Shown: positions 1 to 9,075, counted from the stretch's first letter. The stretch: 64,000 nt of DNA from Cognatundibacterium oligocarboniphilum (GCF_013377855.1 NZ_JABXYJ010000009.1:1-64000); one strand, 5' to 3'. Notes: generated by a model from the sequence alone, not told the origin. Program-made: numbers and translations.

Positions 1-17
1 CGATCTGAAAAATCCAT
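1..17 (-). CDS. Start of a gene running off the left edge
   Basis: On the minus strand an ATG at 15-17 opens a frame reading M-D-F-S-D before the window ends. It is preceded by a good ribosome binding site, AGGAG, nine bases upstream. Only five codons are visible, so no function can be given. It lies downstream of pullulanase on the same strand and could belong to the same alpha-glucan locus. That placement is inference. The support is the ribosome site and the start codon alone. Confidence 0.4.
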
Positions 18-311
18 TCCGGCTGTCTCCTCAATCTTAAGAATACGAAGGCGCTAATAATAACCGCTGTTGTATCAAAATTTTCGTCTTATTCCCGAAA
101 AGTTTTCATATTTTTTGTAGCAAGAACAGGTGTATTCTAAATATCAAAGTTTTTGCTGAAATGAATACCTTCGGGTACTGCCTTTGTGTAAATCTGCGCT
201 GTTCAGGGCAGTCTGCGAGCGGGTTTGCAGGCCATCGGGAAAAGCAAAATGTACACTGGTATGGCATACCAGTCATCACTGTCAGGTGATAATTCCAATT
301 ACGGTTTTGGC
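18..311. other. Intergenic region left of pullulanase
   Basis: About 290 bases without a convincing gene. The right part holds the perfect palindrome at 255-273 and a smaller hairpin (ATCAC/GTGAT, about 275-290) close to the pullulanase stop. The middle is AT-rich and probably carries the promoter of the leftward gene that starts at base 17. No clear U-tract terminator for pullulanase was seen. Confidence 0.4.
255..273. promoter_or_regulatory. Perfect palindrome, GntR/HutC-like operator candidate
   Basis: ACTGGTATG and CATACCAGT are perfect inverted copies around one central G. Operators of the GntR/HutC family often have a TGGTAT...ATACCA form, so a repressor site is plausible. It lies about 240 bases upstream of the leftward gene at base 17 and just past the pullulanase stop. 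It lacks a U-tract, so it does not read as a terminator. The same GGTATG/CATACC half-sites recur with a longer gap at 3204-3231. Confidence 0.4.
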
Positions 312-3149
312 CTAATCTGTTCTGACAAAACAGACGACACTGCGGGCCGGTAATATAAATGTTCCGTGTTCACTCAGATAGCGTGCTTCAGCGGCAATCC
401 GTGGATCGCCGGCATGACTTTGCATATGCACAGGATGCAGCTGATATCTGAGGCGCTGCTGTTCCGGAATAACAAGTGTCTGGGCGTGCTGACTGACGTT
501 GATGAAATACATCAGTACTGGAAACGGGTTTTCTGCCAGGCCGGTTCCATCCAGATGGGCGGCAATCACGGCCGGATTCTGATCCGGGCCGGTATTATAA
601 AAATGCAGGCGCTGTTGCACCTCTGCTGCATCATTCAGATGAAATAAAGGCGTGCTGTTGCGGATGCGTAGTAAATCGAGAAACGCATCACGACTCATGG
701 CGATGTCTGCGAGCCGTGGTTTGATAAGAGGATTCCGCAGCAGGGGGCGCATCAACGGGTAATATCGGGCGTTACCTTCCGCCGGCGGCAAGCCGTTACC
801 AAAATAGTTATCGCGTCCGCGCCAGTCGATCCGGTTAAACCAGTCGCCGGAGTTAAAGCTGTTGCCATCCAGCGATTTGGAACGCAGCAGTTCCGAACCT
901 GCATGGAAGTAGGCAATGCCCTGACTGAAAGCAGTCAGGCCCAGGCCGAGTATCTGTGTTCTTGCCCTGTCTTCATGGCTGGTCTCGACGGGCAGCCGGA
1001 AGACATTGATGTCAAACAGGGTCTGGTTATCGTGATTTTCCACATAATTGACGACCTCAGTGGGGGATTGCGCATAGCCGGCGGGTTGTCCGTTGTAATT
1101 CATCTCGTGAAGCGCCAGTAACTGACCATCGGCAGTCTGCATGCGGTAATCACGCAGTGAGCCGGCGAGGCCGACGCGCACCATGTCTGCCGTACGGCTT
1201 TGCTCCTGGCGGGATGGCGTCACAGATAAATCATTCGGCGCATCCACCATGCCATTGATATAGCCTTGATTGCGCACGATGCTGGCAGCATCGTCACCGG
1301 GACTGGCGCCACGGATGGCATCTCTGGCGCGGTCGCTGAAAGTGCCGATACCGCTGCCATAAAGGCTGAGCTGGGTTGCCTGGACGAAGCGGGCGTCATT
1401 GGCGACTTCGCCGAAATTCCAGCCTTCACCGATCAGCTGGATTTCTCGGCCATTGTCATTGCGCAGCATCCTGCGGATGTTTTCCATCACAGCTCGTGGC
1501 TGATGTCCCATCAGATCGAAGCGGAAAGAGTCGATTTTGTATTCGCGTGCCCACATGCGGACGGAATCGCGCATCAGTTTCCCCATCATCCGGTTTTCAG
1601 TGGCGGTATTGCCGCATGGCTGACAGGTTGATTCCTCTATCTTCCCTTCGCTGTTGAGTCGGTAGTAATAGCCAGGAACAATCCGGTCCAGCACGGATTT
1701 CGGATGCTGGCCGCTGAACATGGTGTGGTTGTAGACCACGTCCATGCCGACCCGCAGATTGTGCCGATGCAGTGCCATTACCATGTTGCGAAATTCCAGA
1801 ATACGCTGTGCCCCGTTTTCTGCCGAGCTGGCATAGCTGCCTTCCGGCGCATTGTAGTGCAGCGGATCATAACCCCAGTTGAAGCAGTCCCGATCGGCAA
1901 AGCGCGTGATGATGGCTTGCTGCGTCTCGCTGTCGGCACCACCTTTTATATGTGGTGTGATACATCCTTTTTCCGGTACAGATGCGATATCAAAGACGGG
2001 CAGCAAATGGATGTCGGTGATGCCGGCCTTGCTGAGCGCCTCCAGATGTCGCATGCCATCGGACTGCTTCTCGGTAAACGCCATGAATTTCCCACGGTAT
2101 GCAGGCCTTACGCTGGCATCATTGATCGAAAAATCCCGGACATGCAGTTCATATACCGCCATGTCTGTGGGCTGACGAACGCGGTCAGGACGGTCTTGCC
2201 GATCCCAGCCATCGGGTTTCAGACGGGCATTTTGCAGGTTGGCGATATAGCTGCGCCCGGAATCGGTGTTCAGGCTGACGGAGTAAGGGTCGGTGACCAG
2301 ATTTCTGACGATGCCTTTCCCGGGAACATACACTTTGACCAGATAGCGGTAATACTGGCCGCCCAGATTTTTGCCGGTATCGCCGTGCCAGATACCGGTC
2401 TGGGGATCCGGCTGCATATTAAATATGCTGCTGGCCTTACGCTGGCCATTGGGATAAATGCAGACGGCAACATGTTGTGCGACCGGCGCCCACAGATGGA
2501 AGCTGGTCGTGCCGCTTTGTCTGGATGCAGATGCTTTCCGGACAGGCGTGTCTGCGCCGAGGAATTGCTCATCGGCAGCCTGATACAAGTCATCCAGCAC
2601 ACCGGCGATTTGCAGTCCGGTGTATTGCCGTACTTCTCCGGCTTCGCTTTCCTGTACCAGTAATACTTGCTGCGTCAGCAGTTTGCGGAGTTCAGCACGG
2701 CTCAGCGCGTGACGTAATATCTTTCCTCCGGCGATGAAACGAAAGCGCGCCTGGGTGTCGGAAGGCACTTCCACCTGAGCAGTGATGTGCAAAGGAATGC
2801 GCTGATCTGCGCCACGCACGTGCTCTCCGGCATGCAGCGTCAGTCCGGCGTTTTCCGACGCATACAGATAAAACCGGTCACCTGGCGTTGCCGGCATATC
2901 GGGCCACTGTATCAAGGACTGATTCAGCCAGTAAGCCCGAGCCGAGACTGCCAGAGCAGGTGCGGCCGGACTGAGTACGGATGCATAGACGCCGTCACAT
3001 TGCGCTATACCGGAGTGGCGAACAGGGGCAGTTTCAGCCTGCACCGCAATGACCTGAAGCCATAGTAGTGCCGTCAGCAGCCACTGACAGCCAGATCGCC
3101 GGATAGCTGGCCGCAGGCCTGTGTTTTGTGACGATATAAGAAAGCGCAC
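312..3149 (-). CDS. pulA: Pullulanase-type alpha-1,6-glucosidase (GH13), periplasmic
   Basis: Hydrolyses alpha-1,6 branch points in pullulan, glycogen or amylopectin fragments. The 945-residue product has a signal peptide of about 38 residues (cleavage near VQA|E, no lipobox), an N-terminal pullulanase domain, a CBM48-like region near 210-310, and a GH13 barrel. The four GH13 regions are present: GMDVVYNHT (468-476), SFRFDLMGH with the nucleophile Asp545, IGEGWNFGE with the acid/base Glu575, and VENHDN (703-708). The C-terminal 200 residues fit the DUF3372 end of bacterial pullulanases. It starts at GTG. It is divergent from glucokinase and alpha-glucosidase, so the three likely act in sequence: debranching, release of glucose, then phosphorylation. 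Type I pullulanase is the likeliest activity; amylopullulanase cannot be excluded. Confidence 0.93.
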   Translation of the reverse strand: MRFLISSQNTGLRPAIRRSGCQWLLTALLWLQVIAVQAETAPVRHSGIAQCDGVYASVLSPAAPALAVSARAYWLNQSLIQWPDMPATPGDRFYLYASENAGLTLHAGEHVRGADQRIPLHITAQVEVPSDTQARFRFIAGGKILRHALSRAELRKLLTQQVLLVQESEAGEVRQYTGLQIAGVLDDLYQAADEQFLGADTPVRKASASRQSGTTSFHLWAPVAQHVAVCIYPNGQRKASSIFNMQPDPQTGIWHGDTGKNLGGQYYRYLVKVYVPGKGIVRNLVTDPYSVSLNTDSGRSYIANLQNARLKPDGWDRQDRPDRVRQPTDMAVYELHVRDFSINDASVRPAYRGKFMAFTEKQSDGMRHLEALSKAGITDIHLLPVFDIASVPEKGCITPHIKGGADSETQQAIITRFADRDCFNWGYDPLHYNAPEGSYASSAENGAQRILEFRNMVMALHRHNLRVGMDVVYNHTMFSGQHPKSVLDRIVPGYYYRLNSEGKIEESTCQPCGNTATENRMMGKLMRDSVRMWAREYKIDSFRFDLMGHQPRAVMENIRRMLRNDNGREIQLIGEGWNFGEVANDARFVQATQLSLYGSGIGTFSDRARDAIRGASPGDDAASIVRNQGYINGMVDAPNDLSVTPSRQEQSRTADMVRVGLAGSLRDYRMQTADGQLLALHEMNYNGQPAGYAQSPTEVVNYVENHDNQTLFDINVFRLPVETSHEDRARTQILGLGLTAFSQGIAYFHAGSELLRSKSLDGNSFNSGDWFNRIDWRGRDNYFGNGLPPAEGNARYYPLMRPLLRNPLIKPRLADIAMSRDAFLDLLRIRNSTPLFHLNDAAEVQQRLHFYNTGPDQNPAVIAAHLDGTGLAENPFPVLMYFINVSQHAQTLVIPEQQRLRYQLHPVHMQSHAGDPRIAAEARYLSEHGTFILPARSVVCFVRTD

Positions 3150-3338
3150 CTTAAAAGTGTCTCCGTAAATATTTTTAGTATAAGTAGTTCAACTACATTA
3201 ATGAGGTATGAAGTAATGCCTATTCATACCTTGTTTTTGCCCGATTTTATATCTGTGGATTAAATTTTACCGCATAAAATCAATAAAATGTTAGACAGCT
3301 TGATTTTATATATGTAGTATTGTTACATAAATGAGGGA
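3150..3338. promoter_or_regulatory. glk: Divergent control region between pulA and glk
   Basis: This AT-rich spacer holds three inverted repeats: GTAGTT-C-AACTAC (3184-3196), AGGTATGAA/TTCATACCT with a 10-base gap (3204-3231), and TATGTA/TACATA with a 7-base gap (3311-3329). A rightward sigma-70 promoter fits TAGACA at 3292-3297, a 17-base spacer and TAGTAT at 3315-3320, just ahead of the glucokinase start. The last repeat overlaps that -10 and could be an operator. No known maltose or LacI-type operator was recognised. Confidence 0.4.
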
Positions 3339-4415
3339 GTGTCGGTATCACCGGCATCTGATTCTCACAACATTATTTATGGTGACAGGCTGGTGCAAGA
3401 ATTGACGACATATAACCATCATCCCCCCCGTCTGCTGGCGGATATTGGCGGCACCAATGCGCGCTTTGCGCTGGAATTGGGGCCGCACCGGTTTACTGCG
3501 GTGCTGGTGCTGGCATGCAACGCTTATGCCGGCTTGCACGAGGCGATCCGGGCTTATCTGGAGAGCGATACGGTGCGCCAGGCATATCCAGCGATAGCGC
3601 AGGCACCGATTCGTCATGCCGCGATTGCGATTGCCAATCCGGTTGACGGCGATCTGGTCAGCATGACCAATCATCACTGGGAATTTTCAGTCAGTCAGCT
3701 GCGTGACGGGCTGGGCTTGCAGACACTGGTGGTCGTCAATGATTTCACGGCGCTGGCAATGGCGCTGCCTTATCTGCAACCGGAAGAAAAAGTGCAGGTC
3801 GGCGGTGGTCAGGCACAACCACAGCGCGTGATCGGACTGATCGGTCCGGGTACCGGACTTGGGGTTTCCGCCATTATTCCGGCTGGAAAGCAATGGGTGC
3901 CGTTGTCCAGCGAAGGCGGGCATGTGAGTTTCTCCCCTGTCGATGCAGAAGAATTGCAATTGCTGCAGGAAGTCTGGCGTGAATTCCCGCATGTCTCAGC
4001 CGAAAGACTGATTTCCGGCATGGGAATTGAGTTGATTTACCGTACGCTTTGCTGCTTGCAGGGACAAACGGATGCCCTGGAACTGCCAGCAGCAGAAATC
4101 AGCCGTCAGGCACTCGATGGCAGCTGTCCGGTTTGCCAGAAAACGATAGCGCACTTCTGTGCGATGCTGGGAACGGTGGCAGGCAATCTGGCGATTACGC
4201 TGGGCGCAACCGGCGGGGTGTATATTGGCGGCGGTATCGTGCCGCGTCTGGGTGAGCTGTTTGCGCATTCCGCATTCCGTCAGCGTTTTGAGGCAAAAGG
4301 GCGCTTTGTGAATTATCTGGCGCAAATCCCGACATTTGTGATTACTGCTGAATACCCTGCGTTTCTGGGGGTGTCTGCGATCCTGACAGAACGCTTGCCC
4401 GATATTGCCTGCTGA
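3339..4415 (+). CDS. glk: Glucokinase (bacterial Glk family)
   Basis: Phosphorylates glucose with ATP to glucose 6-phosphate in the cytoplasm. The ATP-binding motif DIGGTNARFAL opens the kinase fold near residue 36, followed by VVNDFTALAMALP, the GLIGPGTGLGVS loop and GGGIVPRLG near the end. This is the classic Glk pattern, not the ROK zinc motif. The length of 358 is slightly long because of about 30 extra N-terminal residues. The GTG at 3339 is used because no in-frame ATG lies upstream of the ATP-binding motif, but a GTG or TTG near residues 19-23 is possible. A run of seven C at 3423-3429 lies in this weakly conserved leader. It is followed after 43 bases by the alpha-glucosidase gene and supplies the intracellular step of the glucan unit. 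Confidence 0.9.
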   Translation: MSVSPASDSHNIIYGDRLVQELTTYNHHPPRLLADIGGTNARFALELGPHRFTAVLVLACNAYAGLHEAIRAYLESDTVRQAYPAIAQAPIRHAAIAIANPVDGDLVSMTNHHWEFSVSQLRDGLGLQTLVVVNDFTALAMALPYLQPEEKVQVGGGQAQPQRVIGLIGPGTGLGVSAIIPAGKQWVPLSSEGGHVSFSPVDAEELQLLQEVWREFPHVSAERLISGMGIELIYRTLCCLQGQTDALELPAAEISRQALDGSCPVCQKTIAHFCAMLGTVAGNLAITLGATGGVYIGGGIVPRLGELFAHSAFRQRFEAKGRFVNYLAQIPTFVITAEYPAFLGVSAILTERLPDIAC

Positions 4416-4458
4416 GCTGATTTTATTTCGCGTCTGACCATATTAATTACACTTGATT

Positions 4459-6105
4459 ATGTCCATCCCAGTTTCTCAAACCAATATGACTTCTGCTGCT
4501 GACTGGTGGCGTGAGGCCGTGATTTATCAGGTTTATCCACGCAGTTTTTATGATACCAACAAGGATGGCATCGGTGATTTGCCGGGTATTACGCGCAAAC
4601 TCGATTACATCGCTTCGCTGGGTGTGGACATTGTCTGGATTTCGCCATTTTTTAAATCGCCGATGAAAGATTTCGGCTACGATGTTTCCGATTACTGTGA
4701 TGTCGACCCTTTGTTCGGCACGCTGGCCGACTTTGACCGGTTATTGCAGCGGGCGCATGAGCTGGGACTGAAGGTCATGATCGACCAGGTGCTCTCACAC
4801 TGCTCCGAGCTGCATCCGTGGTTTGTGGAAAGTCGTCAGAGCCGTGATAATCCAAAGGCAGACTGGTATGTCTGGGCTGATCCGCAACCGGATGGTTCAC
4901 CGCCGAACAACTGGCTGTCCGTCTTTGGTGGCTCCGCCTGGCAATGGGATGCGCGTCGCCGGCAATATTATCTGCATAATTTTCTGGTCAGCCAGCCGGA
5001 TCTGAATTTCCATCATCCAGATGTGCAGCAGGCACATCTGGACAGCATGCGCTTCTGGCTGGAGCGTGGCGTGGACGGATTCCGTCTGGATGCCTGCAAT
5101 TTCCATTTCCACGATCGTTCGCTACGCAGCAATCCGCCGGCGCTGAATCGCGATACTAAAACTGTACAGGATAACAATCCTTACGGCATGCAGGCGCATA
5201 TCTATGACAAAACACAACCGGAAAACCTGGCGTTTCTGGAGAAGATACGCAGTCTGCTCAATGAATACGGTGCGATTGCCATTGGTGAAGTCGGAGCGGA
5301 TGACTCTCTCGGGGTGATGGCGGAATACACGGCTGACGGCAATAAACTGCACATGGCATACAGTTTTAATCTGCTGACGCCGGATTTTTCCGCAGCATAT
5401 ATCCGCAAGCAGGTCGAGGAATTTGAGGTCCGGGTAAAAGGCGGCTGGGTTTCCTGGTCGGTTGGCAATCACGATGTGGTCCGGGTGATGTCGCGCTGGG
5501 GCGGCGTACATCCGGTGCCGCAATTTGCAAAGATGATGCTGGCGATGCAGTTGGCACTGAAAGGCACACCATGCCTGTATCAGGGTGACGAACTGGCATT
5601 AACAGAAGCGGATATTGCCTATGAGGATATTCAGGATCCTTACGGCATCACATTCTGGCCGGAATTCAAAGGGCGCGACGGATGTCGTACTCCGATACCG
5701 TGGGTGGCAACCGAGCCGCACGGTGGATTCAGCCCGGTCAAACCCTGGTTGCCGGTTCCCCCGGAACATGCCTCCAGTGCCGTAGATGTGCAGGATGCCG
5801 ACCCGGCATCGGCGCTGAATTATGCCCGGCATATTTTGCACTGGCGCAAACAGTGGCCGCAATTAACGCGCGGCGAGATGCATTTTTACGATGCTCCGGA
5901 GCCGGTGCTTGCCTTGCGGCGTGATTTACCCGGACATCCGGCAGTGATGGCCTTGTTTAACTTGCGTGACCAGCCCATCAGTTTTAACTTGCCTGATGCG
6001 GCGCAAGCGACGCAGATGCCCGGCTATGATTTGCCTGGTAAGGTCAGCGGCGCACAGGTTGAACTGCCCGCTTTTGGCGCCTGGTTTGGCATACTGGAAT
6101 CATGA
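4459..6105 (+). CDS. Alpha-glucosidase (GH13, oligo-1,6-glucosidase-like)
   Basis: A glycoside hydrolase that releases glucose from short maltodextrins or isomaltodextrins. The 548-residue protein lacks a signal peptide, so it is probably cytoplasmic. It begins with the family signature WWREAVIYQVYPRSF, then DGIGDLPGI. The GH13 regions are DQVLSHCS, GFRLDACN with the nucleophile Asp near 211, IGEVGADD with the catalytic Glu near 277, and VGNHDVVR. The sequence resembles GH13_23 proteobacterial alpha-glucosidases. ATG at 4459 is preferred over the TTG two codons earlier; neither has a strong ribosome site. It follows glucokinase on the same strand and ends before a strong terminator, so the two form one transcript. 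The choice between alpha-1,4 and alpha-1,6 substrate is not settled by sequence. Confidence 0.9.
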   Translation: MSIPVSQTNMTSAADWWREAVIYQVYPRSFYDTNKDGIGDLPGITRKLDYIASLGVDIVWISPFFKSPMKDFGYDVSDYCDVDPLFGTLADFDRLLQRAHELGLKVMIDQVLSHCSELHPWFVESRQSRDNPKADWYVWADPQPDGSPPNNWLSVFGGSAWQWDARRRQYYLHNFLVSQPDLNFHHPDVQQAHLDSMRFWLERGVDGFRLDACNFHFHDRSLRSNPPALNRDTKTVQDNNPYGMQAHIYDKTQPENLAFLEKIRSLLNEYGAIAIGEVGADDSLGVMAEYTADGNKLHMAYSFNLLTPDFSAAYIRKQVEEFEVRVKGGWVSWSVGNHDVVRVMSRWGGVHPVPQFAKMMLAMQLALKGTPCLYQGDELALTEADIAYEDIQDPYGITFWPEFKGRDGCRTPIPWVATEPHGGFSPVKPWLPVPPEHASSAVDVQDADPASALNYARHILHWRKQWPQLTRGEMHFYDAPEPVLALRRDLPGHPAVMALFNLRDQPISFNLPDAAQATQMPGYDLPGKVSGAQVELPAFGAWFGILES

Positions 6106-6135
6106 TTTGAGTGAGGCATGTGAGTGGCCGTGTTG

Positions 6136-6171
6136 AGCAGGCTGTGTCCCAAGCGCAGCCTGCTTATTTTT
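6136..6171 (+). terminator. Intrinsic terminator after the alpha-glucosidase
   Basis: AGCAGGCTG (6136-6144) pairs perfectly with CAGCCTGCT (6156-6164) across an 11-base loop, followed by a T-rich run. It closes the glk-alpha-glucosidase transcript and overlaps the stop of the convergent membrane-protein gene. Confidence 0.75.
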
Positions 6172-6823
6172 CTTTCAGATATATCCGGTCATCAAAAGTG
6201 AATAACCATTGCGGCCGGTAAACCGCAAAAATCGTCACCAGAAATCCCGTCAGAAAAGCTTCCCCCCAGGTGAGCAACAGCATATAGGCAAACGCATCGG
6301 CAGGAATCACCTTGCCTGGCAGCAGCCAGCCATGCATCAGCAATGCCAGCAGGCCTGCGCTGGCATTGACCGCAAATGCTCCGAAAAAACCGTTCCCAAA
6401 CAGATAAACAAACATATGATGCGGCAAATATTCCCTGCTTTTACTCAGGATGAATGCACTCACCGAACATGGAATAACCGCCAGCAGCAGCATATTTGCG
6501 CCGAGATTGAGCCAGCTGCCGCCATATTCGGCCGTATACGCAAAAACAGCGACGGATGCGCCCCACATCGCCAGCGTCCGGTCAAACATCAATGCCAGTA
6601 GTGCAACCCCCATCAGATGCAGGTACAGGTCAGGATGCACCGGAATCCGCATGCGCCACACCAGAACCAGCACGATCACACTGGCGCACCAGGCAGAAAA
6701 AACGGTTGGCTGCTGCAGTTTTTGCCAGGGAAGCTGGTTTGACAGCAGCATCAGGGCTGCCAGTGCCAGCAAATTAAACAGAATGCCGGTGGTGAAATCG
6801 AGTGGAATATAAAAAAGACCCAT
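6164..6823 (-). CDS. CbiM-like / COG3235-type integral membrane protein
   Basis: About 219 residues with six or seven hydrophobic segments and no soluble domain. It resembles the CbiM-related COG3235 family annotated as energy-coupling-factor transporter permease. The frame is open back to 7024, but that start lies upstream of the terminator of the preceding gene, so the ATG at 6821-6823 (MGLFYIPLDF) is chosen; it begins directly before the first membrane segment, as in relatives. Met-His rich N-terminal metal-site residues of true CbiM are not evident. No ATPase or substrate partner lies nearby, so cobalt or other metal transport is only a possibility. An imperfect FNR-like site, CAGAT-N4-ATCAA (6947-6960, 8 of 10), lies upstream. 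Confidence 0.7.
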   Translation of the reverse strand: MGLFYIPLDFTTGILFNLLALAALMLLSNQLPWQKLQQPTVFSAWCASVIVLVLVWRMRIPVHPDLYLHLMGVALLALMFDRTLAMWGASVAVFAYTAEYGGSWLNLGANMLLLAVIPCSVSAFILSKSREYLPHHMFVYLFGNGFFGAFAVNASAGLLALLMHGWLLPGKVIPADAFAYMLLLTWGEAFLTGFLVTIFAVYRPQWLFTFDDRIYLKEK

Positions 6824-6992
6824 GATGAGGTTCGCCTGTCCGGGAAAATGGTTGCCGGAGAAAGTATAAAACAAGCCGGCTGGCAGCAGGGTCGTCTGGA
6901 TGTGTCCTGGTTCTGCCAGCGTAAGTAATGAAGAAAAATCTTGAGACAGATCAGCATCAACTGAAAGGTGATATCCAGAGGCAATACAGGCG

Positions 6993-7020
6993 AAAAAAAA
7001 AGCAGCGCTGCTGCGCTGCT
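6993..7020 (-). terminator. Intrinsic terminator of the OmpA-like gene
   Basis: On the minus strand AGCAGCGC (7013-7020) pairs with GCGCTGCT (7001-7008) around the loop AGCA, then runs into eight or nine T. It sits 28 bases after the OmpA-family stop. It also shows that translation of the next gene cannot reasonably begin at 7024. Confidence 0.85.
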
Positions 7021-7047
7021 TCAATGATCTGGCTATACCCGGCGAGA

Positions 7048-9075
7048 TCAGGGATCGACCAGCAGCACAGTTGCTGTGGCTGTACCACCTCTGCCATCGC
7101 TGATGGTGTATTCAAACGTATCAGCAAAAAACGATTTGACTGGTGTGAACAGCACTTTGTTGTTCACGACAGAGATGGTGCCGGAACCGCCGGCAGGCTG
7201 GGTAGTGGACAGAATCGTCAATGGATCGCCATCCGGGTCGCTGTCATTTGCCAATGGGTCAAGCAGGCTTGCCTGATGGCCGGATACCGAAAAGAAATCA
7301 TTTCTGGCAATAGGCGGATGGTTCGGCGCAACGACTGGCGGCTGCGGTGGAACCGGTGCTGGTACAACCGTTACCGCAACCTGTGCCGTGGCATTGCCGC
7401 CATGTCCGTCAGTGATGGTATAGCTGAAGCTATCAGCGCCGGCATAATCTGCGGCGGGCGTGTACAGGATTTTCTGTCCCTGAATTACTGCGGTGCCATG
7501 CGCTGCGCTGCCGACGCCGGAAATGCTGATGGGATCTGCATCCGGATCACTGTCATTACTTAACACGTCAATCAGCACGGGCTGATTCTGTTTGGTGCTC
7601 GCCGTATCATTGACTGCAACAGGCGGGCGGTTCAGGTAAGCGCGGGTGCGGGTCTGTACCTGTGTTTTTTCCTGGGAACGGTAGACGTCTACGCTGCGTT
7701 TATGCTCCATGCTCTGGCGCAGTGCATTGCGTACCCAGGCCGGTTCCTGCGGGATGTCTTCACGCCGGTAAGTGACGGATGGCTCTTCTCTCGTGATGTA
7801 CTGTTCCGGGATATCGATGACTTCGTCTTTGTCGATCTGGCTGACAAACTCCAGATCAACGCGACGGTTTTTCTCGCGCATCTCCCTGGTGGCCGGATAT
7901 TTCGGCTCCGACCTGCCTTTGCCCTCGACGACCACATCGACCGTATTCAATGCACCCAGCGAGATCAGATAGTCGCGGACAGCGATTGCGCGCTGCAAGG
8001 ATAATTTCTGATTGAATTTTACAGAGCCCAGATCGCAGGTATGGCCCGTGATCCTGACATTGCCTTCGCGCTGATATTTTTTGAGCGTGTCGGCAATTTT
8101 TTCCAGTTCGGTACGCGCCACATCGGTAAGCCGGGCGCTTTCGATCACGAAGAAGGCATCGCCGCTCATGCTGGTGGTGGTCTTGACCAGACGGTGTGCC
8201 GTCGTTGCCGGTACGGTGGTCGTTACGAGTTTGGTAGTTTTTTCTTCCACCATACGGTATTTTTCGGCATGTCTGCTGCTGGTAGCACCGAAGTTGTAAC
8301 GATAGAAGAATCCGATCCGGCTGTCATTCAGGCGGTCTTCAAAATCACCGGATTTACGGTAGTGCGCCAGTTGCAGCGCGACGCTGTGCGGTGTGCCGGT
8401 AAAGAATTTTTCGGCGGTCAGACTGGCGCCGGTCTGCCGGGCATTGGATTTGCCCCATTCGTAGTCCAGGCCAGCCGTAACGCGTAGTTGCTGTTCCGTG
8501 TAATGGTGGCCGGCGCGCATACCCAGACCGTAGTCATAAGCACGTTCATACAGGCGCGTTTCCGTCACGGTGTTGACTGTGTCGATGTAATCGCGACCGG
8601 CTTCATTGCCACGGATTTCATCCGTGGCCGAGATGATTTTACTGTTCAGCAGGCGGCGGTCAGAGTCGCTGTAGCTGGCAGACAGATGGCCAAACCAGTC
8701 GGCAGTTTCCCTGCCGACGCCAATGCTCAGTTTGCGATCATGCCGGGTATTCTGATCAATCGCGACGAAGGATTTGATCACGGCATTGTTGTGCAGGAAG
8801 TGATAACTCAGCTTGCCACCGCCAGCCTGATTATTCAGCCAGAGTTCGCCCAGCCATGCGGAATCAATGCTTTCATTCAGCAGGCCGGATAATTCTCCCG
8901 TCATTCCGCCCCGGTTCTGGAAACCGATGCCCAGCCGGGCGCTGTCGCCAATGAATTGCAGGCTGCCGCCTTGCTGTACAGGAGGTTCATTCAGTTGTGC
9001 ATGAGCGGAGGGCAGGGCGTAAAGTAGCGCTAAGAGTAACGGCGAGTATTGCGGGCGGGAGTGGTGAGAAGGCAT
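7048..9075 (-). CDS. Outer-membrane barrel, OmpA domain and two cadherin-like repeats
   Basis: A 675-residue exported protein with a signal peptide ending near AHA (residue 26). Residues 30-262 have the alternating pattern of an outer-membrane barrel, ending in the sequence YRYNFG. A Thr/Lys-rich linker leads to an OmpA-type peptidoglycan-binding domain at about 303-411, with GHTCDLG, the LSLQRAIAVRDYL helix and NRRV. Past a proline/arginine linker come two Ig/cadherin-like repeats (483-572 and 586-675), each opening NxPPxAxND, with NDSDPDxDP calcium-type loops and ending in YTITDGHGG or YTISDGRGG. The first parts suggest an anchor between outer membrane and cell wall. The repeats are usually found in large surface adhesins. 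The gene stands alone between terminators. The function is unknown; adhesion or envelope structure are the likeliest guesses. Confidence 0.8.
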   Translation of the reverse strand: MPSHHSRPQYSPLLLALLYALPSAHAQLNEPPVQQGGSLQFIGDSARLGIGFQNRGGMTGELSGLLNESIDSAWLGELWLNNQAGGGKLSYHFLHNNAVIKSFVAIDQNTRHDRKLSIGVGRETADWFGHLSASYSDSDRRLLNSKIISATDEIRGNEAGRDYIDTVNTVTETRLYERAYDYGLGMRAGHHYTEQQLRVTAGLDYEWGKSNARQTGASLTAEKFFTGTPHSVALQLAHYRKSGDFEDRLNDSRIGFFYRYNFGATSSRHAEKYRMVEEKTTKLVTTTVPATTAHRLVKTTTSMSGDAFFVIESARLTDVARTELEKIADTLKKYQREGNVRITGHTCDLGSVKFNQKLSLQRAIAVRDYLISLGALNTVDVVVEGKGRSEPKYPATREMREKNRRVDLEFVSQIDKDEVIDIPEQYITREEPSVTYRREDIPQEPAWVRNALRQSMEHKRSVDVYRSQEKTQVQTRTRAYLNRPPVAVNDTASTKQNQPVLIDVLSNDSDPDADPISISGVGSAAHGTAVIQGQKILYTPAADYAGADSFSYTITDGHGGNATAQVAVTVVPAPVPPQPPVVAPNHPPIARNDFFSVSGHQASLLDPLANDSDPDGDPLTILSTTQPAGGSGTISVVNNKVLFTPVKSFFADTFEYTISDGRGGTATATVLLVDP

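Noticed and set aside
6824-6992. Possible cobalamin riboswitch before the CbiM-like gene
   Set aside because: The expected B12-box and conserved core were not found in the leader.
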